64,000 nucleotides of DNA from Pedobacter suwonensis (GTDB lineage Bacteria > Bacteroidota > Bacteroidia > Sphingobacteriales > Sphingobacteriaceae): NCBI RefSeq assembly GCF_900111825.1, contig NZ_FOJM01000004.1:127361-191360 (forward strand), written 5' to 3'. Position 1 is the stretch's first letter, and every line of letters begins with the position of its first letter. The notes beneath the pieces are model-generated. The model worked only from the letters and a program-made list of their open reading frames with translations, was not told where the DNA came from and searched no databases. The translations under genes were made by a program, and so were the position numbers. This document shows, piece after piece, positions 55,906 through 64,000 of this stretch.

Positions 55906-55966
55906 ACTGTTCATTTTTATAGATGGAATAACAGAGGGACAATATGAATGTTTCGGTTTTGTTACA

Positions 55967-55988
55967 TAAAAATACTCCTAAAAGGAGT
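55967..55988 (-). terminator. Short hairpin with T-run upstream of the OmpA relic
   Basis: actcct (55974-55979) pairs with aggagt (55983-55988) around a 3-base loop, followed on the minus strand by atttttat. It lies 62 bases before the relic's ATG, so it is either a weak terminator for transcripts from upstream or a leader hairpin. The 605-base gap 55906-56510 otherwise holds the coding-like frame at 56336-56507 and unrecognised AT-rich DNA. Confidence 0.4.
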
Positions 55989-56335
55989 GGCTTGTTTGGT
56001 TTCCAAATAGGAATTGATTAAGTATTTAACCAGTTTTGCGATGTAATGGGTGTAGACAAATTACAGCGATTGCTACTTGTGCTAGCATTAATTTACTTTT
56101 CTTGACCAGATTGGTTGGCTAAAAGATTCTTAAACGGGCTGCTATTGAAGACTCAGATCGGATGGTCTTGATCTCGACGGAGCAACACGAAGCACAGCGT
56201 TTTAGACCAAATTATCTAAATTGAATTTAAAAGATTGCTTCGCAGAGCCTTCGCGCGTTTACGCTGTGGAGTTGACGATATCCGGCACTATGCAATTCCT
56301 TAAAATCATCTTAAATCCGGCTTAAAATTTCGGAA

Positions 56336-56507
56336 TCAGCTGATGCCGTAAAGCAACTCCATTTTTTGCCTTCTTTCAGTCCTTCGGGTTTGAATAGGTT
56401 TCAGTTTGTTAGCAATACCAAAATAACTGGCTACCCTGATTTGAGGTGGAGCGCCTGTCATTACGTGAGTAGCTTTTACAGCAATAGCACCATTTGAGCT
56501 AATATAT
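56336..56507 (-). other. Coding-like open frame without start codon behind GH43
   Basis: About 56 codons are open between a TAA overlapping the 3' end of the GH43 gene and a TGA at 56336-56338, in a different frame from GH43. The translation (…GAIAVKATHVMTGAPPQ… ending RRQKMELLYGIS) has balanced, protein-like composition, but the first ATG is internal. It may be the tail of a lost gene. I do not recognise the family. Confidence 0.25.
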
Positions 56508-56510
56508 TGT

Positions 56511-58430
56511 TTAGTGCGTGGGTTTTATGGGGATAATGTTCCCTGCGTTATCGAAATACATGCGGTCCATGCAAACTTCACGGTTAAACCCTGCTGCATC
56601 GCCCATGTTTATGCCGTCAGGATAATTGAATCTGTGGTAAATGATATACCATTCGTCTTTACCCGGAATCTGCAGCACAGAATTATGGCCCGTTCCAAAA
56701 ATACCGGATTCGGGATTTTTCTGCAGTACGAGGTTATTTTGCTGAATGCTGATTGGACCTAATGGAGATTTTGACGTTCCATAACGTACACGGTAATTCT
56801 CACTTCGGGTATCATCTTCTGACCACATAAAATAATAGGTACCTTTTCTATAAAATACATAACAACCCTCTCTGAAAGTTTCATCTGTTTTTAAAACCTT
56901 GGTCGAATTAGGTTTTAAAGAAATCATATCCTTATTTAGTTCAGCTACCGCCAGGTAACCGTTCCCCCAGTAGAGGTAGCTTTTTCCTGTTTTGGGATCA
57001 GTAAATACGGCTGGATCGATTTCTTGCCCGCCTTTAATTCCTTCAGGTTTAAAGTTAATCAGCGGCCTCCCGGAGTCTTTAAAAGGGCCTGTAGGGAGAT
57101 CTGATGAAGCTACACCAATTTTTTGGGCTGCAGTAAAATAGTAAAAGTATTGATAGTCTTTTCCTACCTTTTTTTCGGCAATAGTGGGTGCCCAGGCATT
57201 GCGGTTACCCCATTTTACATCTTTTTTCAAGTCGAGGATAACGCCTTCATCCTTCCAGTTTATAAGGTCGGTAGAGGAGAACGTTTTGAAATAATATCCG
57301 CCCCAGCCGTCGAAACCGTCGCTGGTAGGGTAGATGTAGTATTTTTTAGTCTTGTTGGCATAAAGTACATCCGGGTCGGCATAAAAACCGTCGAGCACCG
57401 GGTTTTTAGCGAGTTTTAGTTCCATGCCTGACGGAATTCCCCATTTAGCGGTTAGGTTTCGCAATTCACTGCGCGAAATTGGAATTATGGTACCATGACG
57501 GGGATGGAAATCCATTTTCACCTCATGATCAATCACTTTAAAGCGGTCTAAATCTGTACTCTCACAAAACTGGTATTTACCCTTGCCATACACATCATAC
57601 ATCAGAATATATTTATCTGATCTGTTGAGCTTAAATACTGCCGAACCTTCAACAGCATCGCGGGTTTGTTGTTTATAGCCTGGTTGTTCAATCCATCTTC
57701 CTGAAGTTAGGGAGTCGGTAAGGGCGAGTTTAATTCCGTTTCCATTGCCCTCAGTTTTATAGAACAGGTGGAAGATTCCGTTTTTGTTGATGATATCGCC
57801 ATCAATACACGATTTGCCATTTTTTGGACTAAACAACACTTTAAGTTCCTCTTCAAAATCGGTGAAGTCTTTATTGGCATAGGCATAATAAATAATATCA
57901 GGGCCGGTGCCATGCTGCATCGAGAAGTAAACCATGTACTTTCCTTTAGCGGGATCAAATATGGTTTGGGGTGCCCATACGCGTTTAAGGTCGTCGTGGC
58001 CTTTAAAGCGTTTCTGGATATTGATGATGCTGTGTTTCCAGTTAATGAGGTCTTCTGACTTTAATAAAGTCATCGCCCGGTTAGAATCCCAGCCTTTTGA
58101 TGATGTCATATCAGTTACCACCATATAAAAAGAACGACCATCTGCCGAACGTAAGATATGGGGATCGCGGATGCCACCGGTAGAACTGATCTGTTTCGAA
58201 TCGAGAACAGGTTCATTGTTATTCAATGCACGGTAATTGTAACCATCGGTGCTGATGGCAAAGCAAAGGGCTTCGTCTTTTACTGCATTTCCTTTAAAAT
58301 AGGTAAATAGATATCCTGCAAAATCTTTTTCCGCCGGCCCTGATTTATATTCCTGACTGAATAAATTTCCAATAAAAGCAAAATGTAAAAAAGAAAATAG
58401 GATCAGGCGTTTACATGGAAGTCTTTTCAT
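56511..58430 (-). CDS. Secreted double-propeller GH43 protein (paralogue of 27673-29616)
   Basis: A signal peptide (about 1-25) precedes two propellers. Propeller 1 (about 35-325) keeps GGIRDPHI Asp89, CIDGDI Asp210 and AVEGSAV Glu261. Propeller 2 (about 335-635) has FYADPDV Asp352, QEIDPAVF Asp472 and FREGCYVF Glu521, the standard GH43 triad. The order, the shared GYLF-YF start and the GGIRDPHILR string show common descent with the protein at 27673, although the second propellers differ more. The likely role is removal of arabinofuranosyl or xylosyl units. It is the last gene after SusC, SusD and DUF3823, separated from DUF3823 by a perfect 12-bp hairpin that could reduce its expression. Confidence 0.88.
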   Translation of the reverse strand: MKRLPCKRLILFSFLHFAFIGNLFSQEYKSGPAEKDFAGYLFTYFKGNAVKDEALCFAISTDGYNYRALNNNEPVLDSKQISSTGGIRDPHILRSADGRSFYMVVTDMTSSKGWDSNRAMTLLKSEDLINWKHSIINIQKRFKGHDDLKRVWAPQTIFDPAKGKYMVYFSMQHGTGPDIIYYAYANKDFTDFEEELKVLFSPKNGKSCIDGDIINKNGIFHLFYKTEGNGNGIKLALTDSLTSGRWIEQPGYKQQTRDAVEGSAVFKLNRSDKYILMYDVYGKGKYQFCESTDLDRFKVIDHEVKMDFHPRHGTIIPISRSELRNLTAKWGIPSGMELKLAKNPVLDGFYADPDVLYANKTKKYYIYPTSDGFDGWGGYYFKTFSSTDLINWKDEGVILDLKKDVKWGNRNAWAPTIAEKKVGKDYQYFYYFTAAQKIGVASSDLPTGPFKDSGRPLINFKPEGIKGGQEIDPAVFTDPKTGKSYLYWGNGYLAVAELNKDMISLKPNSTKVLKTDETFREGCYVFYRKGTYYFMWSEDDTRSENYRVRYGTSKSPLGPISIQQNNLVLQKNPESGIFGTGHNSVLQIPGKDEWYIIYHRFNYPDGINMGDAAGFNREVCMDRMYFDNAGNIIPIKPTH

Positions 58431-58463
58431 ATTTAAAGGATTGAGTTGATTACTGGTATTTAA

Positions 58464-58501
58464 TAAACAGGGTGTAGTGAATTAAAACCACACCCTGTTT
58501 A
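58464..58501 (-). terminator. 12-bp hairpin between DUF3823 and GH43 genes
   Basis: taaacagggtgt (58464-58475) and acaccctgttta (58490-58501) are perfect complements with a 14-base loop, two bases past the DUF3823 stop. No strong T-run follows on the minus strand. It may be a partial terminator inside the operon or a processing/stability element that lets SusC/D outnumber the enzyme. Confidence 0.6.
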
Positions 58502-58503
58502 TA

Positions 58504-59184
58504 TTATTTTAAAGCTATTTTTTGCACAGGTGAGTAAACATACTCACCGGCAATTGTGGTTTTTACACCAATTCTTGCGTAAATAAAGTCAAGCGATTTA
58601 AGGTTGTCGGGAATATCAGCCGACAATGTTGTTTGTGCGCCAAATACAAGTGAAGGAACACTTCCGTCTACCCGAACTTCCCGCTGAACCTGATCGGTTA
58701 AAACCGATTTTCCCAGGTAGAGGCGTACCAGTTCAACATTGGCAGTGGCAACCACCTTATTCACAACAAAATTTGCATTGATGGTGTTTCCGGACTTTTG
58801 AAAGGTTTCATTGGTGATGGTAAAGTAAGGCGTTACTGGCACATCAATATTGGTGTTTTCTGTAAGATTTACCCTGATCGTGTCAGTGGCCTGTTGCAAC
58901 CAGGGCGCATCAGCACGACGTACCAATTTGTACTGGCCGGCAAATAATTTTGAGGAAAAACTACCATCCTGATTCATGTACACATAAATAGGTGATTTGA
59001 GCGGATAACCATTCTGCCATAATTCTAACTGGGGGCCATTGTTACGAACACTCACTGCTTTTCCCTGATAAACCACTTTTCCGGATAAGGTTAATTCCGG
59101 AGCGTCGAAATTGTCGTATTCGCTGCAGCCGGCCAGAAAGATACTGGCTGCTGTTATGATTGTTAAAAATCTAAATTTCATCAT
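58504..59184 (-). CDS. DUF3823-type surface lipoprotein of a SusC/D operon
   Basis: A 226-residue lipoprotein (lipobox FLAGC then SEYDNF) with two beta-sandwich modules. The first (about 30-120) starts APELTLSGKVVYQG and holds GPQLELWQNGYPLKSPIYVYMNQDGSF, the pattern I associate with DUF3823 N-terminal domains. The second (about 120-225) has FTITNETFQKSGNTINANF. Such proteins sit right after SusD and are thought to be extra surface glycan-binding proteins. It starts 8 bases after SusD. Starts at 59184 and 59181 are both possible (MM). Confidence 0.85.
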   Translation of the reverse strand: MMKFRFLTIITAASIFLAGCSEYDNFDAPELTLSGKVVYQGKAVSVRNNGPQLELWQNGYPLKSPIYVYMNQDGSFSSKLFAGQYKLVRRADAPWLQQATDTIRVNLTENTNIDVPVTPYFTITNETFQKSGNTINANFVVNKVVATANVELVRLYLGKSVLTDQVQREVRVDGSVPSLVFGAQTTLSADIPDNLKSLDFIYARIGVKTTIAGEYVYSPVQKIALK

Positions 59185-59192
59185 CTGAATAA

Positions 59193-61025
59193 TTAATGGA
59201 ATGGATTGCGAACAATTTTAGGGTTATTGTTCAATACCGTTTGATCAATTGAAGAGTAATAGTTCGCCATACGGAAGAACCTGGCACGGCGGAAGCGGGT
59301 TGGGCGAACGCGTGCGTAAATGTATTTGCCATTATCCGGATGTCCAGGTCTGACTACGCGGTAAGAATATAAACCCATTACTACTGCATTGGGGTCGGTT
59401 TCTGAACCATCCCATACGATGTGTGCAATGCGCCATCTTTTCAGGTCGAAATAACGGTGATCTTCAAAAGCCAGCTCAATACGGCGCTCATTTCGGATGA
59501 TATCATTTGTAAGGGCACTTAAACTATTTGCCGGAAAGCCGGCACGTGCACGAATTGTATTAACATATCCTAAAGCTTCCGGACGTCCTAACTCAAAAGC
59601 GGCTTCGGCAGCATTCAGGTAGATTTCGCCAAGGCGGAACCAAGGCCACCAGTTTACAGCCGATGTACCACGTGTACTGGCCGCAGCGGCGTCACTCACC
59701 ATTTTACGGATGTAGAAACCCGTATTGCTTACATCTACGGCATCATCTTTAGGTCCATCAAAACCTGTCCAAACCTGATTATCCGTGTAATTTCCACCGA
59801 GTACTGATGAGGTAGTTAACTGATAACTACCGTTATTCCATACGGCTACTCCGGCTTGTATTCTTACTGCATTGTTTTTGAATGTTGTTCCGGGATAAAT
59901 AACAGTTCCATATAAACGACCATCCTTGTTGGCAAAAATATCAGCAGGGTTAGCATAAGCAATGTAATTGCCACTGGCATCCTTATCTTTTAAAGTACCT
60001 TTTGTTCCGTCTAAATAATCGAAGCTCTCTACCAGGCTTAAGGAAGGTGAAATTGCTGATGAAGCTTCGTTGTCCTCCGTCATGCTTTTTATGATGTTAT
60101 CATAAGTAAAACGATGTACCTTGGTGCCAAGGGCAAAATCTTTTGCAAAGATGACTTCACTCACAGGTTTTTTGTTCAGCATATCATAGAAGTTCGCCCC
60201 TTTATCAGGATTGGTATTGTATAATGCATACGGACCAGCGATTACTTCTTTCGAAGCTGCAAGCGATTTGTTGTAATAATCTGTAGCCATTGAAGCTGGG
60301 ATACCCACCTCGCCACCAGTGGTGCTGATTGGAGCCGCCATTAAACTATTGTATTTAGCGATGGAAGCGGCATAAAGCATAGCCCTGCTTTCCAATGCTA
60401 AAGCTGTATACTTATTGGCACGTGTGGGTATACCGTTATTGCCTGACAGGTCAGCTTTAATTTCTTCCAGTTCTTTATAAATGAAATCGTAAACTTCTGA
60501 TTCCTTTGCTCTCGGAACCTGTAGCGGACTGGGGTCGCCACTAAAATCGTAGATGAGTTGTTTTGTTACTAATGGTACGCCACCCATGCGTTTTACCATT
60601 TCGAAGTAAACGAAGGCACGCATAAAACGCATTTCGCCTATATAGAGGCTTTTTTGAGCGGGTGTAAGTTTTGCGCCCTGAGCAGTGATGTTTTCAATGG
60701 AAAGGTTAAGGTCCCTGATCAATCCATAATCCCAGTAACGACCATAATCGTTGCCATATTGAAAGTCATTTTTGCCGTTCTGATCGCGCGTTCCCGACCA
60801 CATGGCATCGTCCAGCTCGGTCATTCCGCCCGTATTAAAAACACCATGTAAAGAAGGCAGGCGGTTATAGTAATTTGCCAAAAGTGAAGTGATCAGATTT
60901 GGATCGTTCCACAATTGTTCATCGGTAATGGTGGTTTTAGATTCGCGGTAAAACCAGTCATCGTGTTTGCAGCTGTTCATGGTTAAACCCGTCAACAATG
61001 CAATCGCTATATAAATTTTTTTCAT
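59193..61025 (-). CDS. SusD/RagB-type glycan-binding outer-membrane lipoprotein
   Basis: The lipoprotein signal ends TMNSC followed by KHDDWFY. SusD signatures are GEMRFMRAFVYFEMVKRMGGVPLV in the N-terminal helices and IIRNERRIELAFEDHRYFDLKRW towards the C-terminus; the protein ends NPKIVRNPFH. At about 610 residues it is of the larger SusD type. I prefer the ATG at 61025 (MKKIYIA) over 61034. It lies 61 bases downstream of its SusC and 8 bases upstream of the DUF3823-type gene. Confidence 0.94.
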   Translation of the reverse strand: MKKIYIAIALLTGLTMNSCKHDDWFYRESKTTITDEQLWNDPNLITSLLANYYNRLPSLHGVFNTGGMTELDDAMWSGTRDQNGKNDFQYGNDYGRYWDYGLIRDLNLSIENITAQGAKLTPAQKSLYIGEMRFMRAFVYFEMVKRMGGVPLVTKQLIYDFSGDPSPLQVPRAKESEVYDFIYKELEEIKADLSGNNGIPTRANKYTALALESRAMLYAASIAKYNSLMAAPISTTGGEVGIPASMATDYYNKSLAASKEVIAGPYALYNTNPDKGANFYDMLNKKPVSEVIFAKDFALGTKVHRFTYDNIIKSMTEDNEASSAISPSLSLVESFDYLDGTKGTLKDKDASGNYIAYANPADIFANKDGRLYGTVIYPGTTFKNNAVRIQAGVAVWNNGSYQLTTSSVLGGNYTDNQVWTGFDGPKDDAVDVSNTGFYIRKMVSDAAAASTRGTSAVNWWPWFRLGEIYLNAAEAAFELGRPEALGYVNTIRARAGFPANSLSALTNDIIRNERRIELAFEDHRYFDLKRWRIAHIVWDGSETDPNAVVMGLYSYRVVRPGHPDNGKYIYARVRPTRFRRARFFRMANYYSSIDQTVLNNNPKIVRNPFH

Positions 61026-61086
61026 CTTAATCAATTTTTAAAGGTATTGATCAGCCTGATGCAGCCTGATATGAATTTACCTTTGT

Positions 61087-64000
61087 TTAAAATGTTATGT
61101 TAAATCCTGCCAGAAAAACCCTTTGCTGCGGATACACTACTGCTGCTGCTGCTTCAATCTCCGGATCGATCTGGAAATCTTTTACGTTATCGAAAGAAAT
61201 CATATTCGATCCGTTTACATAAAAGCGGATTTTTTGCGCTTTGATTTTGTCGGCAATTGTTTTAGGCAGGGTATAAGCCAGTTCCATATTTCTTACACGT
61301 AAGTATCTTACATTTTTAAGCCAGAAACTGTTATTTCTGCTGTTTGGCCCCGAATTACCATTACGGATTGCCGGGTAATAGCCCGGAATCCAGGCACTTG
61401 TCGGGTCGTAAGGATCAGCCCTGTGCCACCTGTCTTCCAGTAGATAAGCAGGTGAGTTTCCACCACCATGAAAGGCATTTCTCAATTCATAGTCCTGATT
61501 CCATGACTGCATGGCACCACCGGCTAAATCAATGTTCAGATCGATACCTTTATATGATAAACCAATGCGACCTCCGAAAGACATCATTGGTGCCCAACCG
61601 GTAGGATAACCAATCGGACGCTGATCAAGGTCATTGATCACGCCATCGCCATTTACATCTTTGTAGATGAAATCTCCCGGTAATTGATTTCTGTTATTGT
61701 TGCCATCGTTGTTAATCGGGTAATTACGGATTTCTTCTTCAGACTGGAAACGGCCTACAACCTCGTAGCCCCACCAAATGCCGCCCCAACGGTTTTCAGA
61801 TGAATTGGTATATTCGTTATACGAATTGCTAAAACGTGGCTTATATGAATCAAGTACTTTATATCTTGAAAAGGTAAAGTTTCCGCTCACTGTGTAGTTC
61901 AATTCGCCAACTTTACTGGCATAAGTAATAATACCTTCTGCTCCGTAGTAACCATTGCTGTTTAAGTTCTCATTCGGTAACGTATAACCGATTTCAGATG
62001 GTAGGAGTACGTCGTATTTTGTACCCGGATAGCCCGTGCGAATAATTTTAAACGCATCGGCTGTAAGGGTTAATTTATTATCAAACATCCCAACATCAAT
62101 ACCTACGTTATAGTTGGTATTTTTTACCCATGAAAGGTTGCGTACAGGAAGCCCCTTAGGTTGAATGCCCGGATAATATGCTCCGTTTAATACAGCATTT
62201 CCTGAATTCCAGTTATAACCTGATAAGTAACCATGCATGCCTACGCCTTCTTCCAATCCGGTTTGACCAACAGAGACACGAAGTTTCATATCATTTACGA
62301 CCCCTTTTAATGGCTTGAAAAATGGCTCATCAGAGATCCGCCATCCTAAACTCCCGCCTGGGAAAAGTCCCCATTCTTTACCCGAATAATACAGGTAAGA
62401 ACCATCATAACGGCCTAATATTTCCAGTAAATATTTCCCTTTGTAATTATAATTGAAACGACCAATGAAACCTGCTCTTGCTTCGTAAAGCCATTCATCG
62501 CCTATACCACTCAATTCGGAAATGGTATTTACCAGCGGAATATAGTTATTGGTAGGGTTTGAGCCTATTGTGGTCAGTGTCCTGTCCCAGTCTGAACGCT
62601 CATAACCGCCCATTACCGAGAAATTATGGTCTCCGATTTGTTTGGTATAATCTAACTGGAATTGTGCCGACCTCGCTACCGCTACACGGTCGGTTTTATA
62701 GCGCCATCTTGAATTGGTTCCGTTACTGCGGACGTAGTTGCCATTGTCATAACGGTAAACATCGTAGGTATACTGAAATCCATCAAACTTATTATTGGTA
62801 TAATTATAAGAAACGAGACCTTTTGCTGAGAGGCCAAACTTTGTTTTATACGAGGCGGTTAAATTAATATTACCACTCATAAAGCTGTTGTCTTTATAAC
62901 CAGCAATGTCCCGGCTAAAGATTGCAGGATTATAGGCAAACTCGTTGGTTTGATTCGGATATAAAGGATTATCATTGGCATATGGCCCAACGGTTGGCCT
63001 GTTTTTGAAAATGGCCAGAATGGAAGAAAAATAACCGTCTCCACCCGGTAACCCCACATCCTGTGTTTTTTCCTGACGGGCAGAAATCTGGGTGCCAACG
63101 GTAAGTCCTTCAAGTACCGTTGCTTCCAGGTTGGCCTGTAGGTTGGTGCGTTTATAATTGAAATCCTTAATCATGGCATCCTGTTTCAGGTTACCAACCG
63201 AGAGGAAGTAGTTTGAGTTTTTTCCGCCACCGGTAATGTTGGCATTGATGTACTGCTGGGGAATATCCTTGCGGATCACCATGTCGGCATAATCATAACT
63301 TTTATAACCGGGTTCAGTACCTGCCTGCCATTTGGCAAGTTCTGTTCGGGTATATACCGAGCTTGGGTCGCGGCCTTCATTTTGTGCTGCTTCTACCAAA
63401 CCCCGTGTGTATTGTGCCGCGTTTGCCATTTCAGGGAAACGGGTAAGGTTTTGCCAGCCCAGATAACCATTAACATTAATTTTTACCTTTTCGTCTTTTG
63501 AACCTTTTTTGGTTGTAATTAAAACTACCCCTTTTGAAGCTCTGAAACCATAAACTGCTGCAGCTGCATCTTTAAGAATAGATATACTTTCAATATCTTC
63601 CAGGTTCAGTGAGTTAAAAATATCAGCACCTGATGCATTTTGTGTACCCACCCAGTCGGTTCCGGTTTGACCGCCATAAGCTACCCCATCAATTACAAAT
63701 AAAGGGTTCCCCATGTTACGGATTTCGATACTGGCTCCACGTCCCGGACGGGCATCTTTAGCGCGTACAGAAACCCCCTGTACTTTACCCGCTAATGCAC
63801 CTGCTGTACTGGTAGAAGAAGTACGTACCACATCTTCGGCTTTCAGGTTACTTACCGCACCTGTAATGTTTCGTTTAGATTGTTTACCGTAACCTACTAC
63901 CACCACATCTTCCAATCCCTGATTATCGGGTTCCATTTTGATTGTGAATTGCGTTTTATCGCCAATGGCAATGGTTTGGTTTTTGTAACCGATGTAAGTA
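61087..64000 (-). CDS. SusC-type TonB-dependent transporter, 3' part (5' end outside window)
   Basis: The frame stays open to the right window edge: upstream of the ATG at 63936 it continues as TYIGYKNQTIAIGDKTQF, the end of a carboxypeptidase-regulatory-like domain, so that ATG is internal. The visible part has the TonB-plug start VVVVGYGKQSKRNITGAV, PLFVIDGVAYGG and ILKDAAAAVYGFRASKGV, then the full barrel ending FLAGFNITF. The signal peptide and any STN domain lie outside. It heads the operon with SusD, DUF3823 and the double-propeller GH43. Confidence 0.95.
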   Translation of the reverse strand, partial: TYIGYKNQTIAIGDKTQFTIKMEPDNQGLEDVVVVGYGKQSKRNITGAVSNLKAEDVVRTSSTSTAGALAGKVQGVSVRAKDARPGRGASIEIRNMGNPLFVIDGVAYGGQTGTDWVGTQNASGADIFNSLNLEDIESISILKDAAAAVYGFRASKGVVLITTKKGSKDEKVKINVNGYLGWQNLTRFPEMANAAQYTRGLVEAAQNEGRDPSSVYTRTELAKWQAGTEPGYKSYDYADMVIRKDIPQQYINANITGGGKNSNYFLSVGNLKQDAMIKDFNYKRTNLQANLEATVLEGLTVGTQISARQEKTQDVGLPGGDGYFSSILAIFKNRPTVGPYANDNPLYPNQTNEFAYNPAIFSRDIAGYKDNSFMSGNINLTASYKTKFGLSAKGLVSYNYTNNKFDGFQYTYDVYRYDNGNYVRSNGTNSRWRYKTDRVAVARSAQFQLDYTKQIGDHNFSVMGGYERSDWDRTLTTIGSNPTNNYIPLVNTISELSGIGDEWLYEARAGFIGRFNYNYKGKYLLEILGRYDGSYLYYSGKEWGLFPGGSLGWRISDEPFFKPLKGVVNDMKLRVSVGQTGLEEGVGMHGYLSGYNWNSGNAVLNGAYYPGIQPKGLPVRNLSWVKNTNYNVGIDVGMFDNKLTLTADAFKIIRTGYPGTKYDVLLPSEIGYTLPNENLNSNGYYGAEGIITYASKVGELNYTVSGNFTFSRYKVLDSYKPRFSNSYNEYTNSSENRWGGIWWGYEVVGRFQSEEEIRNYPINNDGNNNRNQLPGDFIYKDVNGDGVINDLDQRPIGYPTGWAPMMSFGGRIGLSYKGIDLNIDLAGGAMQSWNQDYELRNAFHGGGNSPAYLLEDRWHRADPYDPTSAWIPGYYPAIRNGNSGPNSRNNSFWLKNVRYLRVRNMELAYTLPKTIADKIKAQKIRFYVNGSNMISFDNVKDFQIDPEIEAAAAVVYPQQRVFLAGFNITF

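Noticed and set aside
62559-62867. 102-codon plus-strand frame
   Set aside because: It is antisense to the SusC barrel and has no recognisable domain.

Overview
The window reads as a carbohydrate-utilisation region of a Bacteroidota chromosome, most likely from Sphingobacteriaceae (Pedobacter-like; inferred from protein style, not from a marker gene). Evidence is four SusC/SusD outer-membrane pairs, a one-piece hybrid two-component regulator, an ECF sigma / FecR anti-sigma pair, many signal-peptide or lipoprotein glycosidases and AT-rich spacers with palindromic repeats. I saw no rRNA, tRNA, CRISPR array, transposase or phage gene. The first and last genes are both SusC genes cut by the window edges.

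Layout. Region A (1-4222, +): 3' part of a SusC, then SusD and a terminator. Region 4470-12689: two SGNH esterase-like proteins, a GH78 alpha-L-rhamnosidase divergent from a GH2 beta-galactosidase-type enzyme, and a small orphan lipoprotein. Region B (13109-24983, -): hybrid sensor/AraC regulator upstream of SusC, SusD, a DUF4959/DUF5000-type lipoprotein and a DUF4998-type lipoprotein. Region 25888-32135: a ricin-lectin/HExxH lipoprotein divergent from a double-propeller GH43, then an HExxH/DUF4859 lipoprotein. Region C (32332-46102, -): ECF sigma, FecR, STN-containing SusC, SusD, GH31 alpha-xylosidase-like enzyme, then a four-gene cassette (SGNH-TPR protein, SxtJ-like membrane protein, a 49-residue DUF5989 protein, NodU/SxtI-type carbamoyltransferase). 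Region 47045-53991: LamG-GH127/146 beta-L-arabinofuranosidase divergent from a large multidomain GH43. Region 54318-55905: CsbD, a membrane-anchored hypothetical, an outer-membrane barrel and an OmpA-family relic. Region D (56511-64000, -): SusC (cut), SusD, DUF3823 lipoprotein and a second double-propeller GH43.

Together the enzymes (GH43 x3, GH127/146, GH78, GH2, GH31, SGNH esterases) suit arabinose-, rhamnose- and galactose-rich plant polymers such as pectin side chains or arabinogalactan. That substrate assignment is inference. Two control styles coexist: the SusC beside the hybrid sensor has no STN domain, while the SusC beside sigma/anti-sigma has one.

The most interesting points are the carbamoyltransferase cassette placed downstream of a sugar-uptake operon, a repeated TAAATC / TTTGGTTAG motif set shared by three promoter regions around the hybrid regulator, the pair of double-propeller GH43 proteins, two unrelated surface HExxH lipoproteins, and an in-frame OmpA relic.
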